64,000 nt of DNA from NCBI GenBank assembly GCA_019416685.1, contig DXWV01000009.1, positions 3,498 to 67,497 on the forward strand. Reading direction: 5' to 3'. Each line of letters starts with the position of its first letter. The first letter of the stretch is position 1. The notes under the pieces are model-generated. The model saw only the letters and a program-made list of their open reading frames with translations, had not been told where the DNA came from and did no database searches. Positions 54,910 to 64,000 of this stretch are shown piece by piece. Origin of the DNA: Bacteroides sp. Its GTDB lineage: Bacteria > Bacteroidota > Bacteroidia > Bacteroidales > Bacteroidaceae. Position numbers and translations under genes: made by a program.

Positions 54910-56352
54910 ATGAAAAAGATAATTCAATATATGGTAGCCGGACTGTTGCTTATGATGGTTAATACCAGTTGCAAGGATAATGAGAACTGGAGAATTATTC
55001 CTTATGAACCGGAACCACCTCAAACCATCAACATTACAGGTACTGCCACTGTTTATCCGCAAGTTGGAGAAGCTTCTCTTTTAAAAGAGATTCCTTTGGA
55101 TAAAGGAGACGGATTCGATGAAAAAGCTGATATGATAGGTATCCTTACCTGGCTAAAAGCAAGTGGTGAATTTACTATTACCGATTCGGGGATTGCGTAT
55201 GGAAAAGGAGATGTTACTTCTACCGATCCGTTTGAGACGGTTAACTTGAAAGAAGGTGGTGCAGGATTTACTGTTGCCGAAGATGGTTTGTATTATGTTG
55301 TTATGAATAATACAGAGCGCCAGTTGACTGTTATTCCTGCAAAAATAGGTATTATTGGCGATGCTACTCCTAATGCATGGAATGGTGAAACAGTAATGGA
55401 AATGTCTTTTGATCCTGCCGGATTGGTTGTTACTTCAAAATGGTCCGGTACGCTTAGTAATAAGCAGTTGAAATATCGCTTCTCGGGCGATTGGGGAGCT
55501 TCTCTTCCTTATGGCGATGTAAAAGCCAGGGTTCATACCAATTTTGGTAGTGTAGGAGAAAATGATGGCGATATTGAATTGGGAACAGAAGCGGTTCAAT
55601 GTGTTGGCGGCGGTAAAAACTTTAAAATAGCCAAGAATGGCGAATATGATGTAACATTGGTTATTAATTTGAATACGCAGGATGTAACAGGAACAGCTAA
55701 GTTGACCAAAGAAGATACTTCAACAGCTACTTTACCGGAACATATGTATATTAACGGCAGTCCGTTCTCTGCGGATTGGAATTGGAGCGTTGCTCCCGAA
55801 CTGACTTCGCTTCAGGATCTTGATGGAGTATTTTTCGGAATCTTCTATTTTGAAGCAGGTGCAGGCTTGAAATTTAACTCAAACAGAGACTGGGATGGCG
55901 GAGAATTTGGTGCAACAAACGATGAACCTTGTGACTATGGTGAACATGCTACTGGTGGATCTAATATGAATATTGCAGAAGCAGGTTTCTATCAGGTCGC
56001 TATTGTTTGTACCCTTTCTGAAGATAAACAATCGGTTTTGAAGAAGATTGTTCTGGAAAAAGTGAAACCTTTTCTGATTGGTGATTGTGTAGGTGCATGG
56101 GATATAAAGGAAACTAATGCGTTTACTCTTCAAGAAAATATATTTATTTCTCCGGCTTGTCCTAATAATGGCGTGTTGCGTATGTGTGTAAAACTTCTTG
56201 ATTGTCAGTGGTGGCAGTCTGAATTTACCTTGAAAGATGGTGAGATATTTTACCGTGGAAGGGGTGGGGAAGATGCAATGAAATTGACAGAAGTTGCTGC
56301 TGGTCAGACTGTAAGACTTGATTTTAAGACTGGTACAGGTAGCGTTAATTAA
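54910..56352 (+). CDS. SusE/SusF-like outer-membrane starch-binding lipoprotein
   Basis: 480 residues. Lipoprotein signal with Cys in NTSCKDNENW, then three repeated carbohydrate-binding-like domains (~35-165, ~165-270, ~275-480), each with GxxxPNAWN or NWSVAPEL-type Trp motifs as in SusE/SusF. It holds starch at the cell surface. It lies 37 bp after susD. A stable hairpin follows its stop (56371-56401), separating it from the GH13 gene. Specific placement as SusE rather than SusF is not possible. Confidence 0.88.
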   Translation: MKKIIQYMVAGLLLMMVNTSCKDNENWRIIPYEPEPPQTINITGTATVYPQVGEASLLKEIPLDKGDGFDEKADMIGILTWLKASGEFTITDSGIAYGKGDVTSTDPFETVNLKEGGAGFTVAEDGLYYVVMNNTERQLTVIPAKIGIIGDATPNAWNGETVMEMSFDPAGLVVTSKWSGTLSNKQLKYRFSGDWGASLPYGDVKARVHTNFGSVGENDGDIELGTEAVQCVGGGKNFKIAKNGEYDVTLVINLNTQDVTGTAKLTKEDTSTATLPEHMYINGSPFSADWNWSVAPELTSLQDLDGVFFGIFYFEAGAGLKFNSNRDWDGGEFGATNDEPCDYGEHATGGSNMNIAEAGFYQVAIVCTLSEDKQSVLKKIVLEKVKPFLIGDCVGAWDIKETNAFTLQENIFISPACPNNGVLRMCVKLLDCQWWQSEFTLKDGEIFYRGRGGEDAMKLTEVAAGQTVRLDFKTGTGSVN

Positions 56353-56370
56353 TGGAATATTAAAATAACT

Positions 56371-56401
56371 ATAAAGGTCATCCACACCGGATGACCTTTA
56401 T
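56371..56401 (+). terminator. Hairpin between the susE-like and GH13 genes
   Basis: ATAAAGGTCATCC (56371-56383) pairs perfectly with GGATGACCTTTAT (56389-56401) around ACACC. Only AGTTAAAAC follows, so there is no T-run; a partial attenuator or an mRNA-protecting stem that reduces GH13 expression relative to susCDE is likelier than full termination. Confidence 0.65.
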
Positions 56402-56420
56402 AGTTAAAACATTTATGTTT

Positions 56421-59243
56421 ATGCAGAAGATTTATTTTTTGTTATTGATCGTTTTCGGAGGAATTTTTACTGCCAGCGCCCAACTTGTGACAACTACTCC
56501 GGATTTTCCACTGGAAGGAAAAGAAGTAACTGTTGTTTTTGACGCTTCGTTGGGATCGGGTGGATTGATAGGATATACCGGAAATGTATATGCGCATACA
56601 GGTGTTATTACGAACAATAGTAAGAATGAATCCGATTGGAAATATGCTCCTTCCAAATGGGGAGATAATTCTGAAAAGTATAAAATGCGTTCATTGGGAA
56701 ATAATAAATGGGAATTCAAGCTAACTCCCAGTATTCGCGAATATTATGGAGTACATGCTGGAGAGACAATTTTTAAGATGGCGTTTGTTTTTCGAAGTGA
56801 AGATGGCTCTAAAACAGGAAAAACTGCTGATGGAGGGGATATTTTTATTGATGTGCACAGAGAAGGAGTTACTGTTCGTTTTGAACAACCGGATGTTGCT
56901 ACCACTTTGAATTTGGGTGATCTGCTTCCTATAAGAGCAAAAGCTTCTGTATTGGCAGATATGAAATTGTTTGTAGCAAATGAGCAGATTGTTTCCAGAA
57001 CCAATGTTCAGGAAATAATATCATTACACACTTTTTCGCAGACCGGAACTTTTGAACTACGTGTGGAAGCTACGACGGGAGGTAAAACAGCTATTGCCAC
57101 TCAAATGGTAACTGTTTTGGGAGAAACAGAGCAGGGGATTCTCCCCCAGGGAGCACGTCCAGGTATAAATTATCTAAATGATACGCAGGCCACTTTGGTA
57201 TTGCAGGCACCAGGAAAGAGAACCGTATATGTAGTTGGCGACTTTAATGATTGGCAATTTAAATCGGAATATCAACTGAAACAGGATGGAGAGTTTTTCT
57301 GGATTACATTGAGCGATCTGGAAAAAGGAAAGGAATATGCTTTTCAGTATGTAGTGGATGGTACGATTTATATAGCCGATCCGTACGCAGATAAAGTACT
57401 TGATCCCTGGAATGATCCATATATCTCTCCGGCTGTGTATCCCGACTTGAAACCGTATCCCACAGGCAAAGCAGAAGGTATCGTTTCTGTACTTCAGACC
57501 GGGCAGCCTCCTTATCAATGGCAGGTGACTGAATTTAGGAAACCTGATAGAAACCAGTTGATGGTATACGAGATGCATATCCGTGATTTTACTGCAGAGC
57601 ACTCTTTCAGTGCAGCAAAAGATAAATTGTCCTATTTAAAACAGTTGGGGATTAATGCGATTGAATTAATGCCTGTGAATGAGTTTGAAGGTAATAGTAG
57701 TTGGGGATACAATCCTTCATTCTATTTTGCGGTAGATAAGTATTATGGAGCAAAGAACGAGTTGCGTGCTTTTGTTGACGAATGTCACCAACAGGGGATG
57801 GCAGTGATTATAGACCTTGTTTTGAACCATAGTTTCGGACAATCTCCATTTTATTTACTCTATCGTGATGCTGATGGAACTCCTTCGGCGGATAATCCCT
57901 GGTATAATAAGGAATCCAATATTCCCAATAAGGATTTGCAGTGGGGGTATGATTTTAATCATCAAAGCACCTATACCCGTGCGTTGGTGGATAGTGTGGC
58001 CGGTTTTTGGATGAAAGAATATAAGGTAGATGGTTTTCGCTATGACTTTACCAAAGGATTTTCCAATACTCCTCAGGATACGTGGGCCAATAAGTACGAT
58101 ACGGAACGTATTGCGAACCTGAAACGGATTTCTTCAGAAATCTGGAAACGCAATTCGGATGCTTATGTCATTATAGAGCATCTGACGGATGGAACTACAG
58201 AAGAAAAAGAGTTGGGAGAGGCTGGCATTATGCTTTGGAGAAATATGAACTACGCTTATTGTGAGTCGGCTATGGGATGGCCCGATAAATCTAATTTTTC
58301 CGGGTTGTATGGAGGAACATCCAATATGCCTGTGAATAGCCTGATGGGCTATATGGAAAGTCACGATGAGGAACGTACTTCTTTTAAAGCCTGGAAATGG
58401 GGTACTGAAAGTATCAAGGGAGGAGGTACCAGTGCCAATCCGGTGAATGATAATAATCTGGAAAATCGTGTGAAACAACTTGCTACCAATGCTGCCTTCT
58501 TCTTTACAGTACCAGGACCTAAGATGATATGGCAATTTGGAGAATTAGGATATGACTATTCTATAAACAGTAATTCGGATGGAACAGTGGTTGATGATGG
58601 TGGTGCATATCGTACTGATCCTAAACCGATTCGCTGGGACTATTTTGAGAATACAACGCGTAAAGGATTGTATGATACGTATAGCAAGTTAATGGATCTG
58701 CGAACTTCGTATCCGGAACTCTTTACTCCTGATGTTGCTTTCAGCTGGAAAGTAAGTGGTAATACGAATTGGAATAAGGGACGTTTCATAACAATTACTA
58801 CAGAGGATAAAGCCATTGTTATTGCTGGTAACTTTACGGCTGTTGCTGGTGACTATTCGGTTGTATTTCCTAAAACAGGTGTATGGTACGACTTTATGGA
58901 TGAGAATTCTACACTGAATATCGCGTCGTCAACTGTAGCACAGAGCATTTCAGTTCCGGCTCATGAATTCCGTCTTTATACCAGTTTCAAACCGATACTT
59001 ACCGGTATTGAGGAGAATGTAGCCAATTCGGATCAGATTCTAGGTTATTATAATAATAGTCTGGACGAATTGGTAATCAATGGAGAGGCTGATTTTGTAG
59101 AAATCTATTCTGTTAATGGCATGATGGTACAGAAGCAGGAAAATGTTACTTCTATGGGACTCTCTGTGTTACCCTCAGGATATTATGTAGCCCGTATTCA
59201 GACAAAAGATGGTAAAGTTGGTTCTTGTAAGATAATGAAGTAA
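56421..59243 (+). CDS. Secreted GH13 alpha-amylase/pullulanase-type enzyme
   Basis: About 940 residues. Signal peptide ending FTASAQ without a lipobox, an N-terminal SusE-like domain (~20-110), an Ig-like segment, a CBM48/E-set domain (VYVVGDFNDWQFKS, ~270-350), a GH13 (beta/alpha)8 barrel with VIDLVLNHSFG, DGFRYDFTKG (nucleophile Asp about 542), YVIIEHL (acid Glu about 586) and MESHDEER (Asp about 649), and a C-terminal all-beta domain ending in a type IX-like tail (YSVNGMMVQKQ...LPSGYYVARIQ). The frame opens at 56391 inside the preceding hairpin, so a start at 56421 (or 56415) is chosen. It degrades starch or malto-oligosaccharides outside the cytoplasm. Confidence 0.93.
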   Translation: MQKIYFLLLIVFGGIFTASAQLVTTTPDFPLEGKEVTVVFDASLGSGGLIGYTGNVYAHTGVITNNSKNESDWKYAPSKWGDNSEKYKMRSLGNNKWEFKLTPSIREYYGVHAGETIFKMAFVFRSEDGSKTGKTADGGDIFIDVHREGVTVRFEQPDVATTLNLGDLLPIRAKASVLADMKLFVANEQIVSRTNVQEIISLHTFSQTGTFELRVEATTGGKTAIATQMVTVLGETEQGILPQGARPGINYLNDTQATLVLQAPGKRTVYVVGDFNDWQFKSEYQLKQDGEFFWITLSDLEKGKEYAFQYVVDGTIYIADPYADKVLDPWNDPYISPAVYPDLKPYPTGKAEGIVSVLQTGQPPYQWQVTEFRKPDRNQLMVYEMHIRDFTAEHSFSAAKDKLSYLKQLGINAIELMPVNEFEGNSSWGYNPSFYFAVDKYYGAKNELRAFVDECHQQGMAVIIDLVLNHSFGQSPFYLLYRDADGTPSADNPWYNKESNIPNKDLQWGYDFNHQSTYTRALVDSVAGFWMKEYKVDGFRYDFTKGFSNTPQDTWANKYDTERIANLKRISSEIWKRNSDAYVIIEHLTDGTTEEKELGEAGIMLWRNMNYAYCESAMGWPDKSNFSGLYGGTSNMPVNSLMGYMESHDEERTSFKAWKWGTESIKGGGTSANPVNDNNLENRVKQLATNAAFFFTVPGPKMIWQFGELGYDYSINSNSDGTVVDDGGAYRTDPKPIRWDYFENTTRKGLYDTYSKLMDLRTSYPELFTPDVAFSWKVSGNTNWNKGRFITITTEDKAIVIAGNFTAVAGDYSVVFPKTGVWYDFMDENSTLNIASSTVAQSISVPAHEFRLYTSFKPILTGIEENVANSDQILGYYNNSLDELVINGEADFVEIYSVNGMMVQKQENVTSMGLSVLPSGYYVARIQTKDGKVGSCKIMK

Positions 59244-59309
59244 ACGAGCACGAATTACTTACAGGAATGTATCAAAAGCCTGATAAAGCTGTTAAAAGGC
59301 AGTTTTAGA

Positions 59310-59372
59310 AACACAGATTAACGCTAACTTACGCAAAGATTAAATCTGCGATAATTAGCGTTAATCTGTGTT
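59310..59372. terminator. Bidirectional terminator between GH13 and PBP1A genes
   Basis: AACACAGATTAACGCTAA (59310-59327) pairs perfectly with 59355-59372; an inner CGCA...TGCG stem extends it. T-rich on the plus side (TTTTCTTAAA) and A-rich before, so it can serve both converging genes. Confidence 0.75.
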
Positions 59373-59375
59373 TTC

Positions 59376-61772
59376 TTAAAAACTTGTAAGCATATCCTCT
59401 TCACTTCCTGCCAGATTATCGGGCAGGTATACCGTTATCGAATCTGTATCTTTGGGATGATAAATCCCTTGACAACCGTATGATTTATGGATTACCTCTT
59501 TAGGTTTAGGGAATTTTCCTCTATACTTTGTGAGATGTTTATCTTTTAATACACCCTCCATGAAGTAAGCAAAAACGGGTAGCGCAGTACGACTTCCTTG
59601 TCCCAACTCTCCGGTACGAAAGTGGATACTACGATGTTCGCTTCCTACCCACGAGCCTCCCACCAGGTTGGGAGTAACACCAACAAACCAGGCATCAGAA
59701 TGATTGGAGGAGGTTCCTGTTTTACCTCCGAATTCTGTGTCATAGCGGAAAAGATCATACGCCCATAATGCTTTGGATGTACCACCCGGCTCAGTCAGTC
59801 CTCCTTTGAGCATGTCTGTAAGCAAGAAAGCGGTTTCGTAGGGAATAGCCTGTATTTCCTGCTGAGACTGGTACTTGAAAAGTTCCTTGCCATCTGCATT
59901 TTCAATACGGGTGATGAGTATCGGGTCATGTGCTCTTCCTTCATTAATAGCTGTTGTATAGGCATTAACAAGCTCAAGCAATGATACGTCAGAGGCTCCC
60001 AGGCTGAGTGCCGGTGTCTCTTCAAGCGGTGTGTTTATGCCCATGAGTCTGGCTGTCCGAGCCACTTCATGAATACCTGTTTCTTTGGCCACCTGTACCG
60101 CAATCGTGTTTACAGAACGGGCAAACGCACATTTTATTGACATGGTATCTCCGGTAGCCATTCCGTTCGCATTGTGGGGAATCCACTGGGTAGGTTTACC
60201 TTTTTCGATAACATCCCATACTACATTTTCATCAATTCGCTCGTCGCAAGGAGAAAGGCCTTTGTTTAATCCGGCGGCATAAACGAAAAGTTTAAAGGTA
60301 GATCCCGGTTGGCGTTTGGATAGAACTTTATCATATTTCCAGGAGTTGAAGTTTATATCACCCACCCATGCTTTTACATATCCGGTTTGTGGTTCTATGG
60401 CTACAAAGCTACAGTGCATAAAACGTTCCATATAGCGTATGGAATCCATAGTACTGATAGTCGTATCTCGTGTTCCGGTTTCATAATCAAACACCTTTAG
60501 GCGATGTGGCAGGTTCAGATAGTAGTGAATAGAGTCCGGCTGATCGGGATACTTTTCTGCCAGTTGTTTGTAGGCAATGGTGTGGGTGGCAAGGTCCTCT
60601 ATAAAATGTGGAATTTCCTGATGGTTACGGTCGCGCCATGGATTCTGGTTACCCCAATGGTTGTCAAAATTGCGTTGTATCACTCGCATTTGTCTGTTCA
60701 CAGCTGCTTCGGCATATTTTTGCATTCGGGCATTTACGGTTGTGTATATTTTCAATCCGTCGGCATAGAGATCTATCTTATTCTCTTTGCACCATTCTTC
60801 CAATTCTTCGGCAATGGCTTCGCGAAAGTACAGAGCTTGTCCGTCATAGTTACTTTCAATGTTATAGTTCAGCTTGATAGGAATCTGTTTGAGTGAATCA
60901 AACTCTTGTTGGCTTATAATCTGGTGAGTCAATAGATTTTCCAGTACTACATTACGACGTTTCAGACTGTTTTTGGGATTGAGACGTGGGTTGTAAGTGG
61001 TCGTTGCTTTCAGTAACCCCACAAGTGTAGCTGCCTGTTCATAAGTTATATCTTGAGGGTTGGTATGGAAATATGTACTGCTGGCTGTTTTGATGCCATA
61101 AGCATTACTGCCGAAGTCTACCGTATTGAGATACATGGTCAGGATCTCTTCTTTTGTATAAAAGCATTCTATCTTGACAGCAGTAATCCACTCTTTAGAT
61201 TTCATTATCAGCAATTTCACTCCCGGGATTTTTCCTAATAGCCCTGTAGAATATTGAGAGCGCACCTTAAACATATTCTTTACCAGTTGTTGGGTAATGG
61301 TACTTGCGCCTCGTGCCTGCCCTCGTGCCATATCTTTAATGGCCGAGAAAATTCCCTGGATATCTATTCCGAAGTGATTATAAAACCGTTCGTCTTCTGT
61401 ACATATCAGCGTCTTGATAAGTTTTGGAGATATCTCTTCGTACTTCACCGGACTACGGTTCTCACGAAAGAACTTACCGATAAGCACACTGTCCGCACTA
61501 TAGATTTCTGAAGCTATCGGCTGACTCGGATTGTGTATGCTTGACAGGCTGGGAGATTTACCAAACATCCATAAAAAATTGATGTCCACCATACCCAAAT
61601 AAAGCAGGAACAGAACAAGAAAAGTTGTACAAGAGAGGATTGCTTTTTTATACCAACGAGCTTCGTGGTAAAGGTTTGTGTACCAGCCCCAAAAGGCTTT
61701 ACATCGATCAGTAATAAAATGGAGGACGCTTTTGCTGCGTGATACCCATTTGTGGGAATCAAATGTTATCAT
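59376..61772 (-). CDS. Penicillin-binding protein 1A (bifunctional transglycosylase/transpeptidase)
   Basis: 798 residues. An N-terminal membrane helix (~45-68), then the GT51 transglycosylase domain (ICTEDERFYNHFGIDIQGI with the catalytic Glu, GASTITQQLVKNMF, SKEWITAVKIE) and a transpeptidase domain with RQPGSTFK (SxxK Ser about 490) and GGKTGTSSNHSD (KTG box). It polymerises and cross-links peptidoglycan at the periplasmic side of the inner membrane. A -7 box TACTTTTG lies at 61806-61799 on the minus strand, about 30 bp upstream. Length is normal for class A PBPs. Confidence 0.96.
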   Translation of the reverse strand: MITFDSHKWVSRSKSVLHFITDRCKAFWGWYTNLYHEARWYKKAILSCTTFLVLFLLYLGMVDINFLWMFGKSPSLSSIHNPSQPIASEIYSADSVLIGKFFRENRSPVKYEEISPKLIKTLICTEDERFYNHFGIDIQGIFSAIKDMARGQARGASTITQQLVKNMFKVRSQYSTGLLGKIPGVKLLIMKSKEWITAVKIECFYTKEEILTMYLNTVDFGSNAYGIKTASSTYFHTNPQDITYEQAATLVGLLKATTTYNPRLNPKNSLKRRNVVLENLLTHQIISQQEFDSLKQIPIKLNYNIESNYDGQALYFREAIAEELEEWCKENKIDLYADGLKIYTTVNARMQKYAEAAVNRQMRVIQRNFDNHWGNQNPWRDRNHQEIPHFIEDLATHTIAYKQLAEKYPDQPDSIHYYLNLPHRLKVFDYETGTRDTTISTMDSIRYMERFMHCSFVAIEPQTGYVKAWVGDINFNSWKYDKVLSKRQPGSTFKLFVYAAGLNKGLSPCDERIDENVVWDVIEKGKPTQWIPHNANGMATGDTMSIKCAFARSVNTIAVQVAKETGIHEVARTARLMGINTPLEETPALSLGASDVSLLELVNAYTTAINEGRAHDPILITRIENADGKELFKYQSQQEIQAIPYETAFLLTDMLKGGLTEPGGTSKALWAYDLFRYDTEFGGKTGTSSNHSDAWFVGVTPNLVGGSWVGSEHRSIHFRTGELGQGSRTALPVFAYFMEGVLKDKHLTKYRGKFPKPKEVIHKSYGCQGIYHPKDTDSITVYLPDNLAGSEEDMLTSF

Positions 61773-61877
61773 ATAAAGATATATAATAAAAACGGCTGCA
61801 AAAGTACGAAGGAGTTTTGGTATAGCAATGCGTTATACCAGAAAGTTTTATCATTGGGTTACAAAAATATTTCCCTC

Positions 61878-63854
61878 TTATAAAAGCGGATGTATAAATA
61901 CAAACAGACTTCCTTTTTTATACTCATTGTCAAGATAGAGGCTACCCTGAAGCCTTTGAACCAGAATCTGACAAAGAGATAATCCTAATCCGGAACCTTG
62001 TGTAAATGAATTTACTTTGTAGAATCGTTCAAAGACTTTCTTTTGTTCTTTTTTAGGAATACCTATTCCGGTATCACGTACCAGGAAATGGATTTCTTTT
62101 TTATCAGGAGTGATCTCATAACTTAGTTCAATTTCGCCTTCAGAGGTGAACTTTACAGCATTGTGCAATAAGTTGAACAGTATCTGATGAATCATTTTCT
62201 TGTCGGAGATCATTGTAAAGTCTTCTTCTTTGAGAGTGGCATGCAGATGAACATTGGTATTTGCAAACTCTTTTACTTCATCGATGACATGGTTGCAACA
62301 TTCATTGACAGAGAAAGAACTCTTCATTGGTTCTTCACTGTCGCTGTCAAGACTTGCGATGGATAACATATCGCTGATAAGCCTTAAAAGATGGTCGCTG
62401 TTGGTTTTTATTGTGTTACTGATTTCTTTTATTTCATCAGAAGAAAAGGTGTTAGGAGTTGCCAGACAATCAGCGAAACCTACTATCGTGTTTAATGGAG
62501 TGCGGATTTCATGATTCATATTTTGTATGAATACATTTTTCATCTCATTTGCCTTTTGTATTTTTTCGTTTGCTGCAATCAATTGTAAATCCTGTTGGTG
62601 TATCTTGGCATTCAATTTTAATTGTCGTCTATAAACAGTCATGCGGAAAAACAGAATAAAGAGTAAGATTATACCAATACCAATGGTTAGTAATAATTGC
62701 ATATTACGTGCTTTCAGACTGAGTTCCTGCTTCTCCAGTTTTAGCTTATTGACATCATATTTGGTCGATAGATAATTCAGCTGTTTCTGGGTCTTTTCCC
62801 ATGAAAGGGTATCTCCCAACTCAATCACTGAAATCAGTTTGTGGTAGGCTTCATCGTATTTGTTTGCCATGGCAAGTGCATTTGCCCCGTTCAGATACAT
62901 ACGCCTCATATTCTCTTTACTGTTTCGCAATTTGTAGTAGTTGGCACACGAATCTATATAAGCAGCCTGCATAATATAATCTTTCATCAGATATGCGTAG
63001 GTCTGTTTGCTGTCAAATAGATAGAACCGGGGGATAGAAGGATATTTTCTATATACTTCTTCCAGCTCGGACAGATATTTTTTGAATGTTTTTATGTCGC
63101 CGCTACTGACGCATTTACCGAATACCAGATATTTGGTCATGGCAATATTTCTGGGTGGGAATCCATGTAATTTGCCTGCCAAAGCTAAATTGGCAAGTGA
63201 GTCTAATTGTTGGAATACTTTTTGAGATTCTGTTTCGCGATTTGCTGCCGACAGAAGAATTATCTCATTAGAGGCCAATACGGCATAGATATCCCATCGT
63301 TTCATCTGATAGAATTTCTGCATGGCCTGGATGAGGTATGGTTCTGCTTTTTGATTGTCTCTGGCTGCAAGATAACCGGAAGCAATGGCAAACTGATTGT
63401 ATGCCATACCTGTTTCACTCTTGTTTTCTCTGGCATAGTTGTACATTTGTTCGTTTTCAAAAGTACCAGCCTTTCCATTTCCTACATTATTATAGCCTTC
63501 GCTAAGTAGGAGCCAGTTGTAATAAAATCCATGTATGTCTTTGTATTTCAGATATAGATCTTTTACTATGGCTGTGTATTTACGTAGACTGTCTATCTCT
63601 CCACCTATATAGTGAAAATAATTTCTGTCTTTGTACAAAAAGAACTCATCCCTTACACTATTTATTGAATCTGCCCTTGCCTTTAGTATATTCCAGTGTT
63701 TGATATATTCCTGGGGCTTTTGATAATATTCTTCGAGTGCTTGTATGAAAGCTGGTACAGAATCGGGATGAAATAAAAGAGAGTTACCGGCCTTGAGCGT
63801 AAGGCATGAGAATAAAAAGAGTATTAAGCCTGTACTTTGTATATAGGTCTTCAT
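61878..63854 (-). CDS. TPR-containing membrane sensor histidine kinase
   Basis: About 658 residues from the start chosen. Signal peptide (MKTYIQSTGLILFLFSC...), ~340 residues of TPR-like helices, a membrane helix (LLLTIGIGIILLFILFF), then HisKA (NHEIRTPLNTIVGFADC, phospho-acceptor about His448) and HATPase_c (NAVKFTSEG, DTGIGIP, GSGLGLSLC). No receiver domain. The frame opens at 63929, but a TATCTTTG -7 box at 63907-63900 lies downstream of that ATG, so the ATG at 63854 is the likely start. Same design as the kinase at 7662-9599; no response regulator nearby. Confidence 0.9.
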   Translation of the reverse strand: MKTYIQSTGLILFLFSCLTLKAGNSLLFHPDSVPAFIQALEEYYQKPQEYIKHWNILKARADSINSVRDEFFLYKDRNYFHYIGGEIDSLRKYTAIVKDLYLKYKDIHGFYYNWLLLSEGYNNVGNGKAGTFENEQMYNYARENKSETGMAYNQFAIASGYLAARDNQKAEPYLIQAMQKFYQMKRWDIYAVLASNEIILLSAANRETESQKVFQQLDSLANLALAGKLHGFPPRNIAMTKYLVFGKCVSSGDIKTFKKYLSELEEVYRKYPSIPRFYLFDSKQTYAYLMKDYIMQAAYIDSCANYYKLRNSKENMRRMYLNGANALAMANKYDEAYHKLISVIELGDTLSWEKTQKQLNYLSTKYDVNKLKLEKQELSLKARNMQLLLTIGIGIILLFILFFRMTVYRRQLKLNAKIHQQDLQLIAANEKIQKANEMKNVFIQNMNHEIRTPLNTIVGFADCLATPNTFSSDEIKEISNTIKTNSDHLLRLISDMLSIASLDSDSEEPMKSSFSVNECCNHVIDEVKEFANTNVHLHATLKEEDFTMISDKKMIHQILFNLLHNAVKFTSEGEIELSYEITPDKKEIHFLVRDTGIGIPKKEQKKVFERFYKVNSFTQGSGLGLSLCQILVQRLQGSLYLDNEYKKGSLFVFIHPLL

Positions 63855-63945
63855 AGGAGAATATATTGCTTGTTGTTGTTTAGGATATGTTTTTGTATAC
63901 AAAGATATATTTTTTACCCGGTTGATCAATGAATATCTATAAAAA

Positions 63946-63974
63946 AAGAGGGTGTCCGAAAAGGGTATCCTCTT
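63946..63974. terminator. Bidirectional terminator at the window edge
   Basis: AAGAGGGTGTCC (63946-63957) pairs with GGGTATCCTCTT (63963-63974) with G-U pairs allowed. It is flanked by seven As on the left and a T-rich tract on the right, so it can end transcription from a minus-strand gene to the right of the window. Confidence 0.6.
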
Positions 63975-64000
63975 CGTTTTTTATTTTTTGTCTCTTTTTT

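Noticed and set aside
63946..63974. End of an insertion sequence (GGTGTCCGAAAAGG-like)
   Set aside because: Better explained as a bidirectional terminator with A and T runs; no transposase in view.
1..64000. tRNA, rRNA, insertion sequences, prophage or integrative element genes
   Set aside because: None recognised by eye; no transposase, integrase or conserved tRNA arms were seen.

Overview
The window is chromosomal DNA of a gut Bacteroides-type organism (Bacteroidota); the species cannot be fixed from sequence alone. Evidence: a SusC/SusD/SusE/GH13 starch-type utilisation locus, a giant hybrid two-component sensor with a propeller and AraC domain, BtuB/BtuG-type vitamin B12 surface proteins, promoters matching the Bacteroides TTTG / TAnnTTTG consensus, weak Shine-Dalgarno sites, and many lipoproteins and OM proteins. 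No rRNA, tRNA, CRISPR array, transposase, integrase or phage gene was recognised.

Layout. 1-4.6 kb: 3' end of an ATP-grasp-like gene, a GHL10/DUF187 secreted glycosidase-like protein (minus), then a short CstA, a small membrane protein and a small OM barrel protein (plus). 4.7-7.5 kb: uvrA. 7.6-11.2 kb: a TPR histidine kinase and a second GHL10 protein. 11.3-16.6 kb (minus): a full hybrid two-component system followed by two half-size ChrA genes. 16.9-20.6 kb: purL with its own terminator. 21.1-24.9 kb: LysE-type exporter, DUF4924 protein, rfbD and prfC. 25.6-29 kb: a three-gene biotin-dependent, Na+-pumping decarboxylase operon (gamma, alpha, beta). 29.3-30.1 kb: nitroreductase.

30.2-38.3 kb is a minus-strand vitamin B12 uptake operon: promoter, cobalamin riboswitch, BtuB-type TonB-dependent receptor, BtuG-type propeller lipoprotein, a PKD-type surface lipoprotein with an EF-hand-like loop, and a 1044-residue multidomain secreted protein with a second propeller. 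38.5-44.1 kb is a minus-strand RND efflux operon (adaptor, pump, TolC-type channel). 44.2-59.2 kb is a malto-oligosaccharide/starch locus: GH65 phosphorylase, MFS sugar transporter and LacI regulator on minus; cupin, SusC, SusD, SusE-like and a secreted GH13 enzyme on plus. Two LacI-type operator sequences (one a perfect 14-bp palindrome) lie between the regulator and susC, so the LacI protein probably controls the locus. 59.4-63.9 kb: PBP1A and a second TPR histidine kinase.

The most unusual signal is non-coding. Eight intergenic foldback elements (A-H, plus a degenerate ninth) share a constant core, GCTGCG followed by a small hairpin whose stem covaries, but are flanked by long complementary arms of quite different short-repeat sequence in different copies (GAGAAGG-type, GATTAGTG-type, CCAATGTG-type, GAAAGTTG-type). 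All sit at the 3' ends of genes, five supply the stop codon of a neighbouring gene, and in several the two arms differ by one repeat unit. Other structured non-coding stretches are a 183-bp foldback and a cluster of TGTACACTT sites upstream of the decarboxylase operon, and four tandem self-palindromic 23-bp units upstream of the B12 riboswitch.
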